39,796 bases of DNA from Actinomycetota bacterium (GTDB taxonomy: Bacteria; Actinomycetota; Thermoleophilia; Gaiellales; Gaiellaceae). The DNA lies in contig JACCTU010000216.1 in NCBI GenBank assembly GCA_013812235.1, positions 1 to 39,796 of the forward strand, in the 5' to 3' direction. The position numbers were made by a program, and so were the translations under genes. The notes under the pieces were generated by a model, which saw only the letters and a program-made list of their open reading frames with translations, was not told the origin of the DNA and did not search any database. Below are positions 21,900 to 30,585 of the stretch, one piece after another (the first letter of the stretch is position 1; each line of letters opens with the position of its first letter).

Positions 21900-23790
21900 G
21901 AAGGTCGTTCTACCCGACGCAACCGAACTCGAACTACCCGATGGTGCGACGGGGCTCGACGCTGCGCGCGCGATCGGGCCGAAGCTCGCCGAGCAGGCGG
22001 TACTCCTTCGTTCCAACGGAAGCGTTCAGGACCTGCGCGACCCGCTCGAAGGCGGGCAGCAGATCCAGATCATCACGACGCGCGACACGGACGACCCCGA
22101 CGCGCTCTACGTCCTTCGCCACTCGGCCGCACATCTGCTCGCCGAAGCGGTTCGGCGTCTCTACCCGGGCGTGAAGATCGCGATCGGTCCGCCGATCGAG
22201 AACGGCTTCTACTACGACTTCGAGTTCCCGGAGCCGATCCGCGAGGAGGAGCTCGAGAAGGTCGAGGCCGAGATCGCGCGCGAGCTGAAGGAGGGACGCG
22301 AATGGTCGCGCGAGGAGGTCGACGCCGAGCAGGCGAAGCGGATCTTCTCGGAGCAGGGGGAGAACTACAAGGTGGAGCTCGTCGACACGGCCGACGGTCC
22401 GATCACCCTCTACACGCAGGGTGACTTCACCGACCTCTGCCGGGGTCCGCATCTCCAGAACTCGAAGCCGATCAAGGCGCTGAAGCTCACCAGCCTGGCC
22501 GGTGCGTACTGGCGCGGGGACGAGCACAACAAGCAGCTGACCCGGATCTACGGCACCGCCTTCTACTCGCAGGAAGACCTCGACCGTCACCTCGAACGGC
22601 TCGAGGAGGCGCGCAAGCGCGACCACCGACGGCTCGGGCGCGACCTCGACCTGTTCCACCTTTCCGAGCACGCGCCGGGGTCGCCGTTCTGGCACCCCAA
22701 AGGAATGGTGATCTGGAACGCGCTCGAGGACCTGCGGAGGCAGGAGAACCTGAAGCGCGGCTACGACGAGGTCAAGACCCCGCTCCTCTACGACATCGAG
22801 ACGTACATCACCTCGGGGCACTACGACAACTACAAGGAGAACATGTTCTTCGTCGACACGGGCGGCGAGGAGCGGATGGCGCTGAAGCCGATGAACTGCC
22901 CGGGGCACATGCTCCTCTTCGGCTCCGAGCTCCGCTCGTACCGCGACCTGCCGATCCGTTACGCGGAGTCCTCGACGCTGCACCGAAACGAGCCGGGCGG
23001 GACGCTGCATGGGCTGTTTCGCGTCAGGCACATCACCCAGGACGACGCGCACGTCTTCGTGACCGAGGACCAGATCCAGGACGAGATCGACGGGATGATC
23101 GACTTCGTCACCTTTCTCTACAACCAGTTCGGAGTGGTCGCGCGAGCCGAGCTCTCGACGCGCCCGGAGAACAGGCTCGGAACGGACGAGCAGTGGGACC
23201 GGGCGGAGGCGGCGCTCGAGGCGGCGCTCGAGCGCCACGGGATGGACTACGTGATCAGCCCGGGGGAGGGGACGTTCTACGGTCCGAAAATCGACCTGCA
23301 CATGACGGACGTGCTCGGCCGCTCGTGGCAGATGGGGACGATCCAGCTCGACTACCAGATGCCGATGCAGTTCGGCCTGACCTACATGGGCGCCGACAAC
23401 CGGGAGCACCACCCCGTCGTGATCCACCGCGCGCTGCTCGGGTCGCTCGAGCGCTTCATCGGCGTGCTGATCGAGCACTACGGCGGTGCGTTTCCTTTCT
23501 GGCTGGCGCCGGTGCAGGTCCGGATCATCCCGGTCGGCGAGACTCACCGCGCCGCCGCTGCCGAGATCGCCCGCGGCCTGCGGGAGGCCGGCTTCCGCGT
23601 CGACGTCGACGAGCGCGACGAGACCGTCGGCAAGCGGATCCGTGAGGGCGAGCTCGAGAAGATCCCCAAGGTGATCGTCTACGGCGACCGCGAGTCGGCC
23701 GAGTCCCTCTCGGTCCGGGACCGGGGCGGAGAGCAGTACCAGACGGGCTTGGTCGACCTCGTCCGTGAGCTTGCTACTCTGAGGCCCTGA
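21898..23790 (+). CDS. thrS: Threonyl-tRNA synthetase
   Basis: This is a class II synthetase of 630 residues, the usual length. Order: N-terminal TGS domain (MKVVLPDATELELPDG), editing domain with HSAAH (zinc-type HxxxH) and the later YTQGDFTDLCRGPH, then the catalytic core with ALKPMNCPGHMLLF (zinc Cys), RNEPGGTLHGLFRVRHITQD (motif 2) and NREHHPVVIHRALLGSLERF (motif 3), and a C-terminal anticodon-binding domain (APVQVRIIPVGETH). It charges tRNA-Thr. The start ATG 21898 follows a -10 box directly. It heads the conserved thrS-infC-rpmI-rplT block and shows no damage. Confidence 0.97.
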   Translation: MKVVLPDATELELPDGATGLDAARAIGPKLAEQAVLLRSNGSVQDLRDPLEGGQQIQIITTRDTDDPDALYVLRHSAAHLLAEAVRRLYPGVKIAIGPPIENGFYYDFEFPEPIREEELEKVEAEIARELKEGREWSREEVDAEQAKRIFSEQGENYKVELVDTADGPITLYTQGDFTDLCRGPHLQNSKPIKALKLTSLAGAYWRGDEHNKQLTRIYGTAFYSQEDLDRHLERLEEARKRDHRRLGRDLDLFHLSEHAPGSPFWHPKGMVIWNALEDLRRQENLKRGYDEVKTPLLYDIETYITSGHYDNYKENMFFVDTGGEERMALKPMNCPGHMLLFGSELRSYRDLPIRYAESSTLHRNEPGGTLHGLFRVRHITQDDAHVFVTEDQIQDEIDGMIDFVTFLYNQFGVVARAELSTRPENRLGTDEQWDRAEAALEAALERHGMDYVISPGEGTFYGPKIDLHMTDVLGRSWQMGTIQLDYQMPMQFGLTYMGADNREHHPVVIHRALLGSLERFIGVLIEHYGGAFPFWLAPVQVRIIPVGETHRAAAAEIARGLREAGFRVDVDERDETVGKRIREGELEKIPKVIVYGDRESAESLSVRDRGGEQYQTGLVDLVRELATLRP

Positions 23791-23874
23791 CCAAAGCAGG
23801 AGCGGACCCGTTCCTCACCCGGCGAGCCACGAGCTCCGCACGGGTTCAACCGAGACGACTTTCGGGAGAAACGG

Positions 23875-23896
23875 GCCGCTGCGTGCAGCGGCTTTT
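23875..23896 (+). terminator. Hairpin with T-run in the thrS-infC gap (terminator/attenuator)
   Basis: GCCGCTGC (23875-23882) and GCAGCGGC (23885-23892) are perfect complements and TTTT follows, 43 nt before the infC start. It may end thrS transcripts or act as an attenuator for infC-rpmI-rplT, a class of operon often controlled by its leader. I saw no obvious alternative antiterminator pairing. Confidence 0.65.
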
Positions 23897-23924
23897 GCCA
23901 TTTGAGAAGGAGGACCTGAAGAGC

Positions 23925-23942
23925 TTGGTGAACAGTCTGTGA
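23925..23942 (+). other. Possible mini-ORF coupled to infC
   Basis: A strong AAGGAGGA (23907-23914) lies 25 nt before the infC GTG, too far to serve it. It is well placed for TTG 23925 or GTG 23928, which open a 4-5 codon frame (MVNSL) whose TGA overlaps the infC start as GTGA. This may be a leader peptide coupling ribosomes into infC. Confidence 0.4.
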
Positions 23943-24625
23943 GGCCCCGCCGCAGGTTCGCGCCGGAGCCGCCGAGGCCGGCGAGGAACGAGCTCGTCAA
24001 CGAGAACATCCGGTCGGCGCAAGTTCGGCTGATCGACGAGGACGGAGCACAGCTCGGGATTCAGCCCACGAAGGACGCGCTGGAGATCGCGTGGGCCAAG
24101 AACCTCGACCTCGTAGTGGTCGCCGCTCAGGCAGATCCGCCGGTCGCGCGGGTGATGGACCACAGCAAGTACAAGTACGAGCAGGAGCAAAAGGCCAAGC
24201 TCGCGCGCAAGCACCAGCTCCAAGTCAACATCAAGGAGATCAAGTTCAGGCCGAAGATCGGGATTCACGACTACGAGACGAAAAAGGGCCACGTCGTCCG
24301 CTTCCTTAACCAGCGGGCCAAGGTCAAGGTCACGATCATGTTCCGGGGGCGCGAGCAGCAGCACCCGGAGCGTGGGCGAGACCTGCTGATGCGCCTCGCG
24401 GAGGACATCAAGGACGTCGGAGTGATCGAGTCCGCTCCGCTGCTCGAGGGACGCAACATGACGATGCTGATGGCCCCCACGAAGACCGCAGGAGAAAAGC
24501 CCAATGCCAAAACAGAAGACACACAGCAGCGCGAAGAAGCGCTTCAAGATCACGGGGACGGGCAAGCTGCTCCGCCGCAAGGCGATGCAGAGCCACAATC
24601 TCGAGAAGAAGTCCGCCAAGCGTAA
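23939..24625 (+). CDS. infC: Translation initiation factor IF-3
   Basis: IF-3 binds the 30S subunit, blocks early 50S joining and checks the start codon. The N-domain begins NELVNENIRSAQVRLIDEDG, the linker is Lys-rich (HSKYKYEQEQKAKLARK) and the C-domain has IKEIKFRPKIGIHDYETKKG and MFRGREQQHPERGRDLL. The protein has 228 residues. The core ends about [16 protein letters not shown]; the last 40 residues are translated from the first 122 nt of rpmI in another frame and look like filler (Gln/Glu/Pro-rich). So the original stop near the rpmI start seems lost. The start used is GTG 23939, which lacks its own ribosome binding site. Confidence 0.92.
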   Translation: MRPRRRFAPEPPRPARNELVNENIRSAQVRLIDEDGAQLGIQPTKDALEIAWAKNLDLVVVAAQADPPVARVMDHSKYKYEQEQKAKLARKHQLQVNIKEIKFRPKIGIHDYETKKGHVVRFLNQRAKVKVTIMFRGREQQHPERGRDLLMRLAEDIKDVGVIESAPLLEGRNMTMLMAPTKTAGEKPNAKTEDTQQREEALQDHGDGQAAPPQGDAEPQSREEVRQA

Positions 24626-24707
24626 GCGCGCGTTCCGGCGCGACCAGCCGGTCGCTCCCGCCGATCTCCGCGAGCTGAAGCGCCTCTTCCCCGGAAAGGT
24701 GAAGTAG
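24504..24707 (+). CDS. rpmI: 50S ribosomal protein L35
   Basis: The 67-residue basic protein has the typical sequence [20 protein letters not shown] and ends [18 protein letters not shown] at 24490-24495 is a good ribosome binding site for ATG 24504. It begins inside the infC frame (122-nt overlap) and its stop shares one base with the rplT start (TAGTG). It is part of the large ribosomal subunit. Confidence 0.97.
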   Translation: MPKQKTHSSAKKRFKITGTGKLLRRKAMQSHNLEKKSAKRKRAFRRDQPVAPADLRELKRLFPGKVK

Positions 24708-25066
24708 TGCCGCGCGTCAAGCGATCGGTCCACGCGCGCAAGAAGCGCCGCAAGGTGCTCGACCAGGCGAGCGGCTACTGGGGCCTCAAGCACTCGAGCT
24801 ACAAGCGCGCGAAGGAGCAGGTCGAGAAGTCGCTCACCTACGCCTACCGCGACCGCAAGACGAAGAAGCGGATGCTGCGGCGGCTCTGGATCGTGCGGAT
24901 CAACGCGGCCGCGCGGCAGCACGACCTTTCCTACAACCAGTTCATCTCGGGCCTGAAGAAGGCGGAGATCGAGCTCGACCGCAAGATCCTCGCCGACCTC
25001 GCGGTCTCGGATCCCGCCGCCTTCGGCCGGATCGCCGAGCAGGCGAAGGCGGCATTGCAGAACTGA
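24707..25066 (+). CDS. rplT: 50S ribosomal protein L20
   Basis: The 119-residue protein begins [20 protein letters not shown] and includes [39 protein letters not shown] and a normal C-terminus. It binds 23S rRNA early in 50S assembly and in many bacteria represses its own operon. The start is GTG 24707, overlapping the rpmI stop by one base. Its stop overlaps the next gene as CTGA. Confidence 0.97.
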   Translation: MPRVKRSVHARKKRRKVLDQASGYWGLKHSSYKRAKEQVEKSLTYAYRDRKTKKRMLRRLWIVRINAAARQHDLSYNQFISGLKKAEIELDRKILADLAVSDPAAFGRIAEQAKAALQN

Positions 25067-25743
25067 TCACCTCGGCCGCGAACCCGCGGCTGAGGCTCGT
25101 GCGGCGCCTTGCCTCGCGCTCGCAGCGCGAGCGCGAGGGGCTTTTCGTCGCCGAGGGCGAGGATCTCGTCGAGGCGGCACAGGCGGCGGGGATCGAGCCG
25201 GTCGACCTCTTCGTCGCCGGCGAGACGGTGACGCCCGAGGTGCTTGCCGTTGTCTCGACGATGCCGCACCCCGCCCGCGCGATCGGCGTGTACCGCCGCG
25301 ACGACCTCCCGCGCGGCGTCCGGCCTCTCTGCCTCGCGCTCTGGCACGTGCACGATCCCGGGAACGTCGGCACGCTGCTGCGGACCGCCGACGCGTTCGG
25401 CGCGTCAGTCGCGCTCTCGCCGGGCTGCGGCGACCCGACGGGCCCGAAGGGCCTGCGCGCGTCGATGGGCGCCGTCTTCCGTGTGCCGACCGTGCCCTTC
25501 GAGGACTCGGGCCAGCCGCGTGTGGCGCTCGTCTCGCACGGCGGCACGCCGTTGCCGGAGCTGGAGCTCGGGGACGCGGTGACCTTCGTGCTCGGCGCTG
25601 AGCGTGAGGGTCTGCCCGACGAGGTGCTGCGCGGCTGCGACGGGGTCGCGACGATCCCGCAGGCCGGGCACGCAGACTCGTTGAACGTCGCAGCGGCCGG
25701 AGCGATCGCGCTCTACGAATCCGCGCGCCGCGCGTCCCCGTAG
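25063..25743 (+). CDS. TrmH/SpoU-family rRNA 2'-O-methyltransferase
   Basis: A SPOUT methyltransferase that uses SAM to methylate ribose in RNA, here probably 23S rRNA. The N-terminal substrate-binding part is [20 protein letters not shown] with [14 protein letters not shown]. The three SPOUT motifs follow: [30 protein letters not shown] and [20 protein letters not shown]. Family proteins begin with ITSxxNPxL, which here requires initiation at CTG 25063, overlapping the rplT stop as CTGA. The first conventional start is GTG 25099 and would remove 12 conserved residues. Its place after rplT and before pheS is the usual one, although a minus-strand block now separates it from pheS. Confidence 0.92.
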   Translation: MITSAANPRLRLVRRLASRSQREREGLFVAEGEDLVEAAQAAGIEPVDLFVAGETVTPEVLAVVSTMPHPARAIGVYRRDDLPRGVRPLCLALWHVHDPGNVGTLLRTADAFGASVALSPGCGDPTGPKGLRASMGAVFRVPTVPFEDSGQPRVALVSHGGTPLPELELGDAVTFVLGAEREGLPDEVLRGCDGVATIPQAGHADSLNVAAAGAIALYESARRASP

Positions 25744-25786
25744 CACTTTCGGCGGCGAAGGGGAGGCGGCGAGAGCGCGACCGGGC

Positions 25787-27637
25787 TTACCAGGCCCCCC
25801 CGCCGCCCCCTCCGCCGCCGCCGCCACCGCCGCCGGAGAATCCGCCGCCGAAGCCGCCGCCGCCCGAGTTCGGGGGGGCGAGCGCCGAGCCGAAGCCGGA
25901 ACTGAGGTCGGAGATGCCGAGCGCCGTCGGCCCGCTGCCGAGGTCGCCGTTCGGGCTGATCCAGAAGATCGAGCTCTGATCGTGCAGCTCCTGCGGCATG
26001 TGCAGGTGCGCGCCCTGGAGGACACGCTCGGCGATCCCGAACGCGATCCCGTAGACGAGGTAGCGCTCCCAGAGCTCGAGCGAGACCGGCGGCGCCTCGG
26101 CGAGGCGTGGGAAGTCGGTGAGGTAGCGGCGAAACGCGTCCCAGCGCTCAGCCTCGACCTGTGCGTCGGGCCGCCGTCGGCGCCACAGCCGGATCGAGAA
26201 CGCCGAAGCGCCGGAGACGCCCGCGTTGACGAAGGAGCAGACGCCGAGCGAGAGGAGCAGGACCGAGTCCCAGGTCGGCGCGACGCTCGACCAGCGGCTC
26301 TGGCCCATCCCCCAGAGCACCCAGCCGAGCACGCCGAAGACCAGGACCGCGCCGAGCAGCGGGATCAGCCCCGCGTTCGTGAACCAGTTGCGGTTGCCGA
26401 CCTCTTTTCCGACCGCCTCCTTGAAGTCCTTGAACCGCTGCGCGTTCGAGGTGCGGTCGCCCTCGATCCGGTCGCGGAAGCGCGAGAGCCGCTCGGGACC
26501 GCCGGACAGGACGTCGTCGACGACGTTCGCGACCTCGGCCTCGTACGGCGTCAAGTCGAGCTGCTTGCCCCGCGAGAGCTCGAGGTCGGCGATGTCCTCG
26601 CGGCGCAGCCCGCCCCAGACGCTGCGCTCGGTCGTCACGCCCTCCGCCTTGTAGCGCCCGCGCCGAATCAGGTCGAAGAGCGTCGCGGTGAACTCGTTGG
26701 AGCCCACCCGCGTCCGCTGCGCGACGAGCGAGGGCACGAGCGCGGGCTCGAGCTCGGTGGGCGGCTCCTGCTCGTACTCGCGGTCGTACCCGACGTCGAG
26801 CTCGCGGCCGTAGCGCCGGTACACGAAGTAGACGAACGCGAGCGCCGGAATCAGCCCCAGCAGGCCGAGCAGGAGCAGCGTCCGGGGAAGCTGGTCGACG
26901 GCCCTGTCGATCCGCTCCCGGTCGCGCTCGTACTCATCGGCAGCGCCGACCTCCTCGGCAACGATCCGGTCGAGCGCGTTCCCCTGCCGGACGATTGCAT
27001 CGGTCGGGTTGGGCAGATACGCGCGCGGAAACAGCACGCGTGCCTCGACGAACGTGCCGGGCGGGACGTCGAGCGCGCGGACAAGCACGCGTTCGCCGTC
27101 GATCGTGACGTCGCCGGGCACCGACACGGGGTGGCCCCACGCGCGGGCGACGGGACCCTGCGCCGTGACCGTCGCGGTCAGCTTGCCGAGGCGCTGGTCC
27201 CACTCGTCGCCCCAGAGCTTGACGTTGACGTCGACCACGTCGCCGTAGGCGACCGTGATCCCCTTGATCCGGTAGAAGATCTCGAACGTCCGCTGTTCGT
27301 TCGCCGCCGAGTAGTGCCAGACGACCCGAACTCCGTCGCCCGTATTCGTGACGCCGAAGGTTCCCGGCGGCGACGAGCACCCGAGCTCGGTGCAGCCGCC
27401 CGGCGTGAACACGCGGCGGTCCTCGAGCACCTGCACGTCGCTGATCGACTCCCCCTCGCGGAGCGTGATGTCGCGGTACGCGCCGGTGAAGCTACCGTCG
27501 TAGGCGAACGTGATGCGCTCTCCGACCTCGAGCGCCCCCGTGCTCTCGACGAGGACAATCACTTCCGCTTCTGGGAGCTCGAACGACTTCGCCTGCGCGG
27601 GTGCCGCGACCGCAAGGGCCGCGAGCGCGGCGATCAG
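25787..27637 (-). CDS. DUF2207 membrane protein
   Basis: About 616 residues: signal peptide ([14 protein letters not shown]), the DUF2207 extracytoplasmic region ([56 protein letters not shown]), a membrane helix near residue 255 ([20 protein letters not shown]), a cytoplasmic region with two further helices, and a C-terminus of nearly pure glycine ([11 protein letters not shown] onward) ending AW. Such proteins accompany LemA and may act in envelope remodelling. No ATG, GTG or TTG precedes the signal peptide closely in frame; CTG 27637 overlaps the LemA stop (CTGA) and is my preferred start. An upstream start inside lemA is the alternative. Confidence 0.85.
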   Translation of the reverse strand: MIAALAALAVAAPAQAKSFELPEAEVIVLVESTGALEVGERITFAYDGSFTGAYRDITLREGESISDVQVLEDRRVFTPGGCTELGCSSPPGTFGVTNTGDGVRVVWHYSAANEQRTFEIFYRIKGITVAYGDVVDVNVKLWGDEWDQRLGKLTATVTAQGPVARAWGHPVSVPGDVTIDGERVLVRALDVPPGTFVEARVLFPRAYLPNPTDAIVRQGNALDRIVAEEVGAADEYERDRERIDRAVDQLPRTLLLLGLLGLIPALAFVYFVYRRYGRELDVGYDREYEQEPPTELEPALVPSLVAQRTRVGSNEFTATLFDLIRRGRYKAEGVTTERSVWGGLRREDIADLELSRGKQLDLTPYEAEVANVVDDVLSGGPERLSRFRDRIEGDRTSNAQRFKDFKEAVGKEVGNRNWFTNAGLIPLLGAVLVFGVLGWVLWGMGQSRWSSVAPTWDSVLLLSLGVCSFVNAGVSGASAFSIRLWRRRRPDAQVEAERWDAFRRYLTDFPRLAEAPPVSLELWERYLVYGIAFGIAERVLQGAHLHMPQELHDQSSIFWISPNGDLGSGPTALGISDLSSGFGSALAPPNSGGGGFGGGFSGGGGGGGGGGGGGAW

Positions 27638-28185
27638 AACTGCACGCGTGGCGCCTCCCGCACGGGTTCCTCGATCTCGAAGAACGGCTTCTCTTCGAAC
27701 GAGAACATGGAAGCGACGAGGTTCGTCGGTACCGTCTCGCGTGCGTTCTCGTAGGTGAGCACGGTGTCGTTGTAGACCTGTCGGGCGACGCGGATCTTGT
27801 CTTCGGTGTCGCCGAGCTGCGTCTGGAGCTGCTGGAAGTTCTCGCTCGCGCGCAGCTCGGGGTACGCCTCCGCGACGGCGAACAGCCGCCCGATCGCCGC
27901 GGTGAGCACGTTCTCGGCCTGCGCCTGCTCCTGGACGCTCCCCGCCTGCTGGGCGCGTGTCCGTGCGTTCGTGACCTCCTCGAAGGTTGCGCGCTCGTGC
28001 GACGCGTAGCCTTTGACGGTCTCTACGAGGTTCGGGATCAGGTCGTAGCGACGCCGCAGTTGGACGTCGACCTGCGCCCAGGCGTTGTCGACACGGTTTC
28101 GCAGCCGGACGAGGCGGTTGTAGAGGGTTACGAGCGCCAGCCCGAGCAGGACGGCGATCGCGATCGCGACGATGATCCAGGTCAT
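27634..28185 (-). CDS. LemA family protein
   Basis: The 183-residue protein has one N-terminal membrane helix ([20 protein letters not shown]) and a long helical cytoplasmic or periplasmic part with the LemA signature [35 protein letters not shown] and [15 protein letters not shown]. Function is poorly known; LemA is regularly encoded beside DUF2207 (TPM/YgcG-like) proteins. The start ATG 28185 is preceded by TAGAGT (28192-28197), 6 nt upstream, which also contains the stop codon of the methyltransferase gene; this fits a leaderless mRNA. Confidence 0.92.
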   Translation of the reverse strand: MTWIIVAIAIAVLLGLALVTLYNRLVRLRNRVDNAWAQVDVQLRRRYDLIPNLVETVKGYASHERATFEEVTNARTRAQQAGSVQEQAQAENVLTAAIGRLFAVAEAYPELRASENFQQLQTQLGDTEDKIRVARQVYNDTVLTYENARETVPTNLVASMFSFEEKPFFEIEEPVREAPRVQF

Positions 28186-28194
28186 CAGGCGACT

Positions 28195-28899
28195 CTAACC
28201 CGCCGGCCGCTCCGCTATCCAGATCGAGTCTTCGCCGCCGCGGTAGGGCCGCCGGTCGAACCAGCCGTAATGCCCGACCACCTCGAAGCCTGACTGCTCG
28301 ATCAGCCCGCGCCACTCCTCCGGCGAGAGCCACGCGAGCTCCATCGTCGTGGCGTCGTCGGAGCCTCGCACCGACAGTGTTAGGCGGCGGCGCTCGGTGT
28401 CCCACTCGGCGCGCTCGAAGATGCCCGGCTCGCGCTCGAGCCAACGGCCGTGGGTGTCGGCCACGTCGTCGGCTCCCGGGGCGAAGACATCGAAGGCGAG
28501 CCTGCCGCCCGGCACGAGCACGCGGCGTGCTGCTGCGAGCGCGCCCAGGCGCTCCTCGTCGGTGTGCAGGTGCAGGTACGCGCGGAAGGGGCACGTGACG
28601 AGCGGCACGCGCTCGGGAACCGGGGGATCGGCGAGGTCGCCGAGGCGCAGATCGACGAGCTTCGCGACGCCGGCCGCCGCAACCGCCTCCGCGCACACCT
28701 CGAGCATCCCGCGCGAGGAGTCGACCCCGATCACCGGCACGCCCGAGCCAGCGGTCGGCACTGCGATGCGTCCGGTACCGACGCCGAGCTCGACGACCGT
28801 GCCGGCCTCCTTCGCGAGGTCGACGTAGAACCCGACGTCCTCGGTCACGCTCACCGACCACGGGTCGTAGAGCCGGGCGATCTCGTCGTACGCACTCAC
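28195..28899 (-). CDS. Class I SAM-dependent methyltransferase, copy A
   Basis: The 234-residue Rossmann-fold protein starts SAYDEIARLYDPWSVSVTED. Motif I is VVELGVGTGRIAVPTAGSG, motif II VIGVDSSRGMLEVC, then LVDLRLGDLADPPV, a post-I region typical of small-molecule methyltransferases. The GTG start overlaps the stop of its paralogue (GTGA). The glycines of the SAM loop are intact, so it should be active. The substrate is unknown. Confidence 0.87.
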   Translation of the reverse strand: MSAYDEIARLYDPWSVSVTEDVGFYVDLAKEAGTVVELGVGTGRIAVPTAGSGVPVIGVDSSRGMLEVCAEAVAAAGVAKLVDLRLGDLADPPVPERVPLVTCPFRAYLHLHTDEERLGALAAARRVLVPGGRLAFDVFAPGADDVADTHGRWLEREPGIFERAEWDTERRRLTLSVRGSDDATTMELAWLSPEEWRGLIEQSGFEVVGHYGWFDRRPYRGGEDSIWIAERPAG

Positions 28900-29576
28900 C
28901 GCTGAGGCTTGCGGGCGACGAAGACGTACTCGCGGCTCTCGTCGCCGAACAGCTCGCCCTCGAAGCCGCCGTACAGCGTCTCGAGCTCGAGCCCCGCGAC
29001 GTCGAGCAGGCCGAGCCACTCGTTCTTCGTGGCCCACCAGAGCGAGATCGTCCCACCGGTCTCGAGCGTGATGTCGATCCGGTTGTCCCCGACGGCGTAC
29101 GCGAGCGTGTGCGGGACCGGCGTCTCCTGGCGGTTACCGTCGAGCATCATCGCGATCTTGTGGTCGAAGGCGAACGCGTTCCACGCGAAGCGACCGCCCG
29201 GCTTGAGCGACGCGGCCACGCGCTCGAAGGTCCGGCGCCGGTCGGCCCACGTCGGCAGGTGCAGCAGCGAGCGGAAGGGGCAGTAGATGAGCGCCGCGGG
29301 CTCGTCGAGCGCGAGCTCGCTCATGTCGCCCAGCCGCAGGTCGAGGTCCGCGCCCGTCTCGCGCGCCTGGTCAAGCATCTTCGGGGACGCGTCGATCCCG
29401 ATCACGCGCCTGCCCGTCTCGCGCGCCACGGCTGCGGCGACTCGGCCCGTACCCACTGCGAGCTCGACGATCGGGCCGTCCGCGTCCTTCGCCAGCCCGA
29501 TGTAGAACGGCACGTCCTGGGTCATGTCGTTCGCCCAGCGGTCGTAGATCGCGGCGAAGGGCTCGTAGGCGCTCAC
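28896..29576 (-). CDS. Class I SAM-dependent methyltransferase, copy B
   Basis: The 226-residue paralogue of the next gene: VSAYEPFAAIYDRWANDMTQ, motif I IVELAVGTGRVAAAVARETG, RVIGIDASPKMLDQARE, LDLRLGDMSELAL and ending VFVARKPQR. Both genes begin with SAYxxxAxxYD, and both keep CPFRxxLHL after motif II, so they come from a tandem duplication. GTG 29576 is the start; GAGAAT 7 nt upstream may be the -10 box, lying only a few bases from the divergent pheS promoter. The substrate is unknown. Confidence 0.87.
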   Translation of the reverse strand: MSAYEPFAAIYDRWANDMTQDVPFYIGLAKDADGPIVELAVGTGRVAAAVARETGRRVIGIDASPKMLDQARETGADLDLRLGDMSELALDEPAALIYCPFRSLLHLPTWADRRRTFERVAASLKPGGRFAWNAFAFDHKIAMMLDGNRQETPVPHTLAYAVGDNRIDITLETGGTISLWWATKNEWLGLLDVAGLELETLYGGFEGELFGDESREYVFVARKPQR

Positions 29577-29591
29577 GGCCGCATTCTCGTC

Positions 29592-29597
29592 TACAGT
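29592..29597 (+). promoter_or_regulatory. Leaderless -10 box of pheS
   Basis: TACAGT lies exactly 7 nt before GTG 29605. No ribosome binding site is present, and there is no room for a T-box leader. Confidence 0.5.
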
Positions 29598-29604
29598 CGC
29601 CGCC

Positions 29605-30585
29605 GTGGACGTCGAGGCGCTCGAACGCGAAGCGCTCGCCGCGATCGCCGAGGCGCGCTCCGCGGACGAGCTCGAGGAGGTCCGCGTCCGGACGCTCGGG
29701 CGCAAGAGCCCCCTGAAGCTTGCGCTGCGCGAGGTGCGCGACCGGAAGAGCGGGATGGCGCTGAACGCGATCCGGGAGCGGGTCGAGCAGGGCCTGGCCG
29801 CGCGGCAGGCGGAGCTGGCGCAGCCGACCGAGGACCCGACCTTCGACCCGACGCTCCCCGGCGACGAGATCCCGCGCGGCTCGTACCATCTGATCACGCG
29901 ACAGCGTCGGCGGATCGAGGACGTCTTCGTCGGCATGGGCTACGAGATCTTCGACGGGCGTGAAGTGGACACCGTCGAGAACAACTTCGACGCGCTGAAC
30001 ACGGCCGAGGAGCACCCGTCGCGGGACCCGCGCGACACCTTCTACCTCGACGACAACACCGTGCTCCGCACGCACACGTCGCCGTCGCAGATCCGGGCGA
30101 TGCGCGCGATGGAACCGCCCGTCTACGTCGCCTCGCTCGGGCGCGTCTACCGCCGCGACACGCTCGACGCGACGCACACGCCGATCTTCCACCAGGTGGA
30201 GGCGCTCGCCGTCGACCGCCACGTGACGCTCGCCGACCTGCGCGGGACGATGCGGGCGTTCGCCGAGGCGATCTTCGGCGGCACGCGCGAGATCCGCATG
30301 CGCACGAGCTTCTTCCCGTTCACCGAGCCGTCGGTCGAGTTCGACATGACGTGCTTCCTCTGCGACGGCGCCGGCTGCGCGGTCTGCAAGCACTCGGGGT
30401 GGATCGAGATGGGCGGCGCGGGCGAGGTCGACCCGAACGTGCTCGCGGGCGTCGGCTACGACCCGGACGAGTGGCAGGGCTTCGCGTGGGGTCTCGGCAT
30501 CGATCGGATCGCGTTCGCCCGGCACGGCCTGCCGGACCTGCGCCTGTTCTGGGAAAACGACATCCGGTTTCTCTCTCAGTTTTGA
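29605..30585 (+). CDS. pheS: Phenylalanyl-tRNA synthetase alpha subunit
   Basis: The 326-residue catalytic subunit has an N-terminal coiled-coil arm (VEALEREALAAIAEARSADE, TLGRKSPLK) and class II motifs: motif 1 around YHLITRQRRRIEDVFVGMGY, motif 2 FHQVEALAVDR and motif 3 WGLGIDRIAFARHGLPDLR. It includes TFYLDDNTVLRTHTSPSQIR. A Cys cluster CFLCDGAGCAVCKHSG, found in many bacterial PheS, could bind zinc. With PheT it charges tRNA-Phe. The stop overlaps the pheT start as TTGA. Confidence 0.97.
   Translation: MDVEALEREALAAIAEARSADELEEVRVRTLGRKSPLKLALREVRDRKSGMALNAIRERVEQGLAARQAELAQPTEDPTFDPTLPGDEIPRGSYHLITRQRRRIEDVFVGMGYEIFDGREVDTVENNFDALNTAEEHPSRDPRDTFYLDDNTVLRTHTSPSQIRAMRAMEPPVYVASLGRVYRRDTLDATHTPIFHQVEALAVDRHVTLADLRGTMRAFAEAIFGGTREIRMRTSFFPFTEPSVEFDMTCFLCDGAGCAVCKHSGWIEMGGAGEVDPNVLAGVGYDPDEWQGFAWGLGIDRIAFARHGLPDLRLFWENDIRFLSQF

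Noticed and set aside
21934-23547. Long antisense frame over thrS (537 codons), and one over pheT (30576-33416)
   Set aside because: Open by GC-rich codon bias only; they mirror conserved synthetase genes and show no domain.
25787-29056. A 1089-codon minus-strand frame joining methyltransferase, LemA region and DUF2207
   Set aside because: Only the DUF2207 part is in its native frame; the upstream portion is a shadow of lemA and a methyltransferase gene lacking stops.
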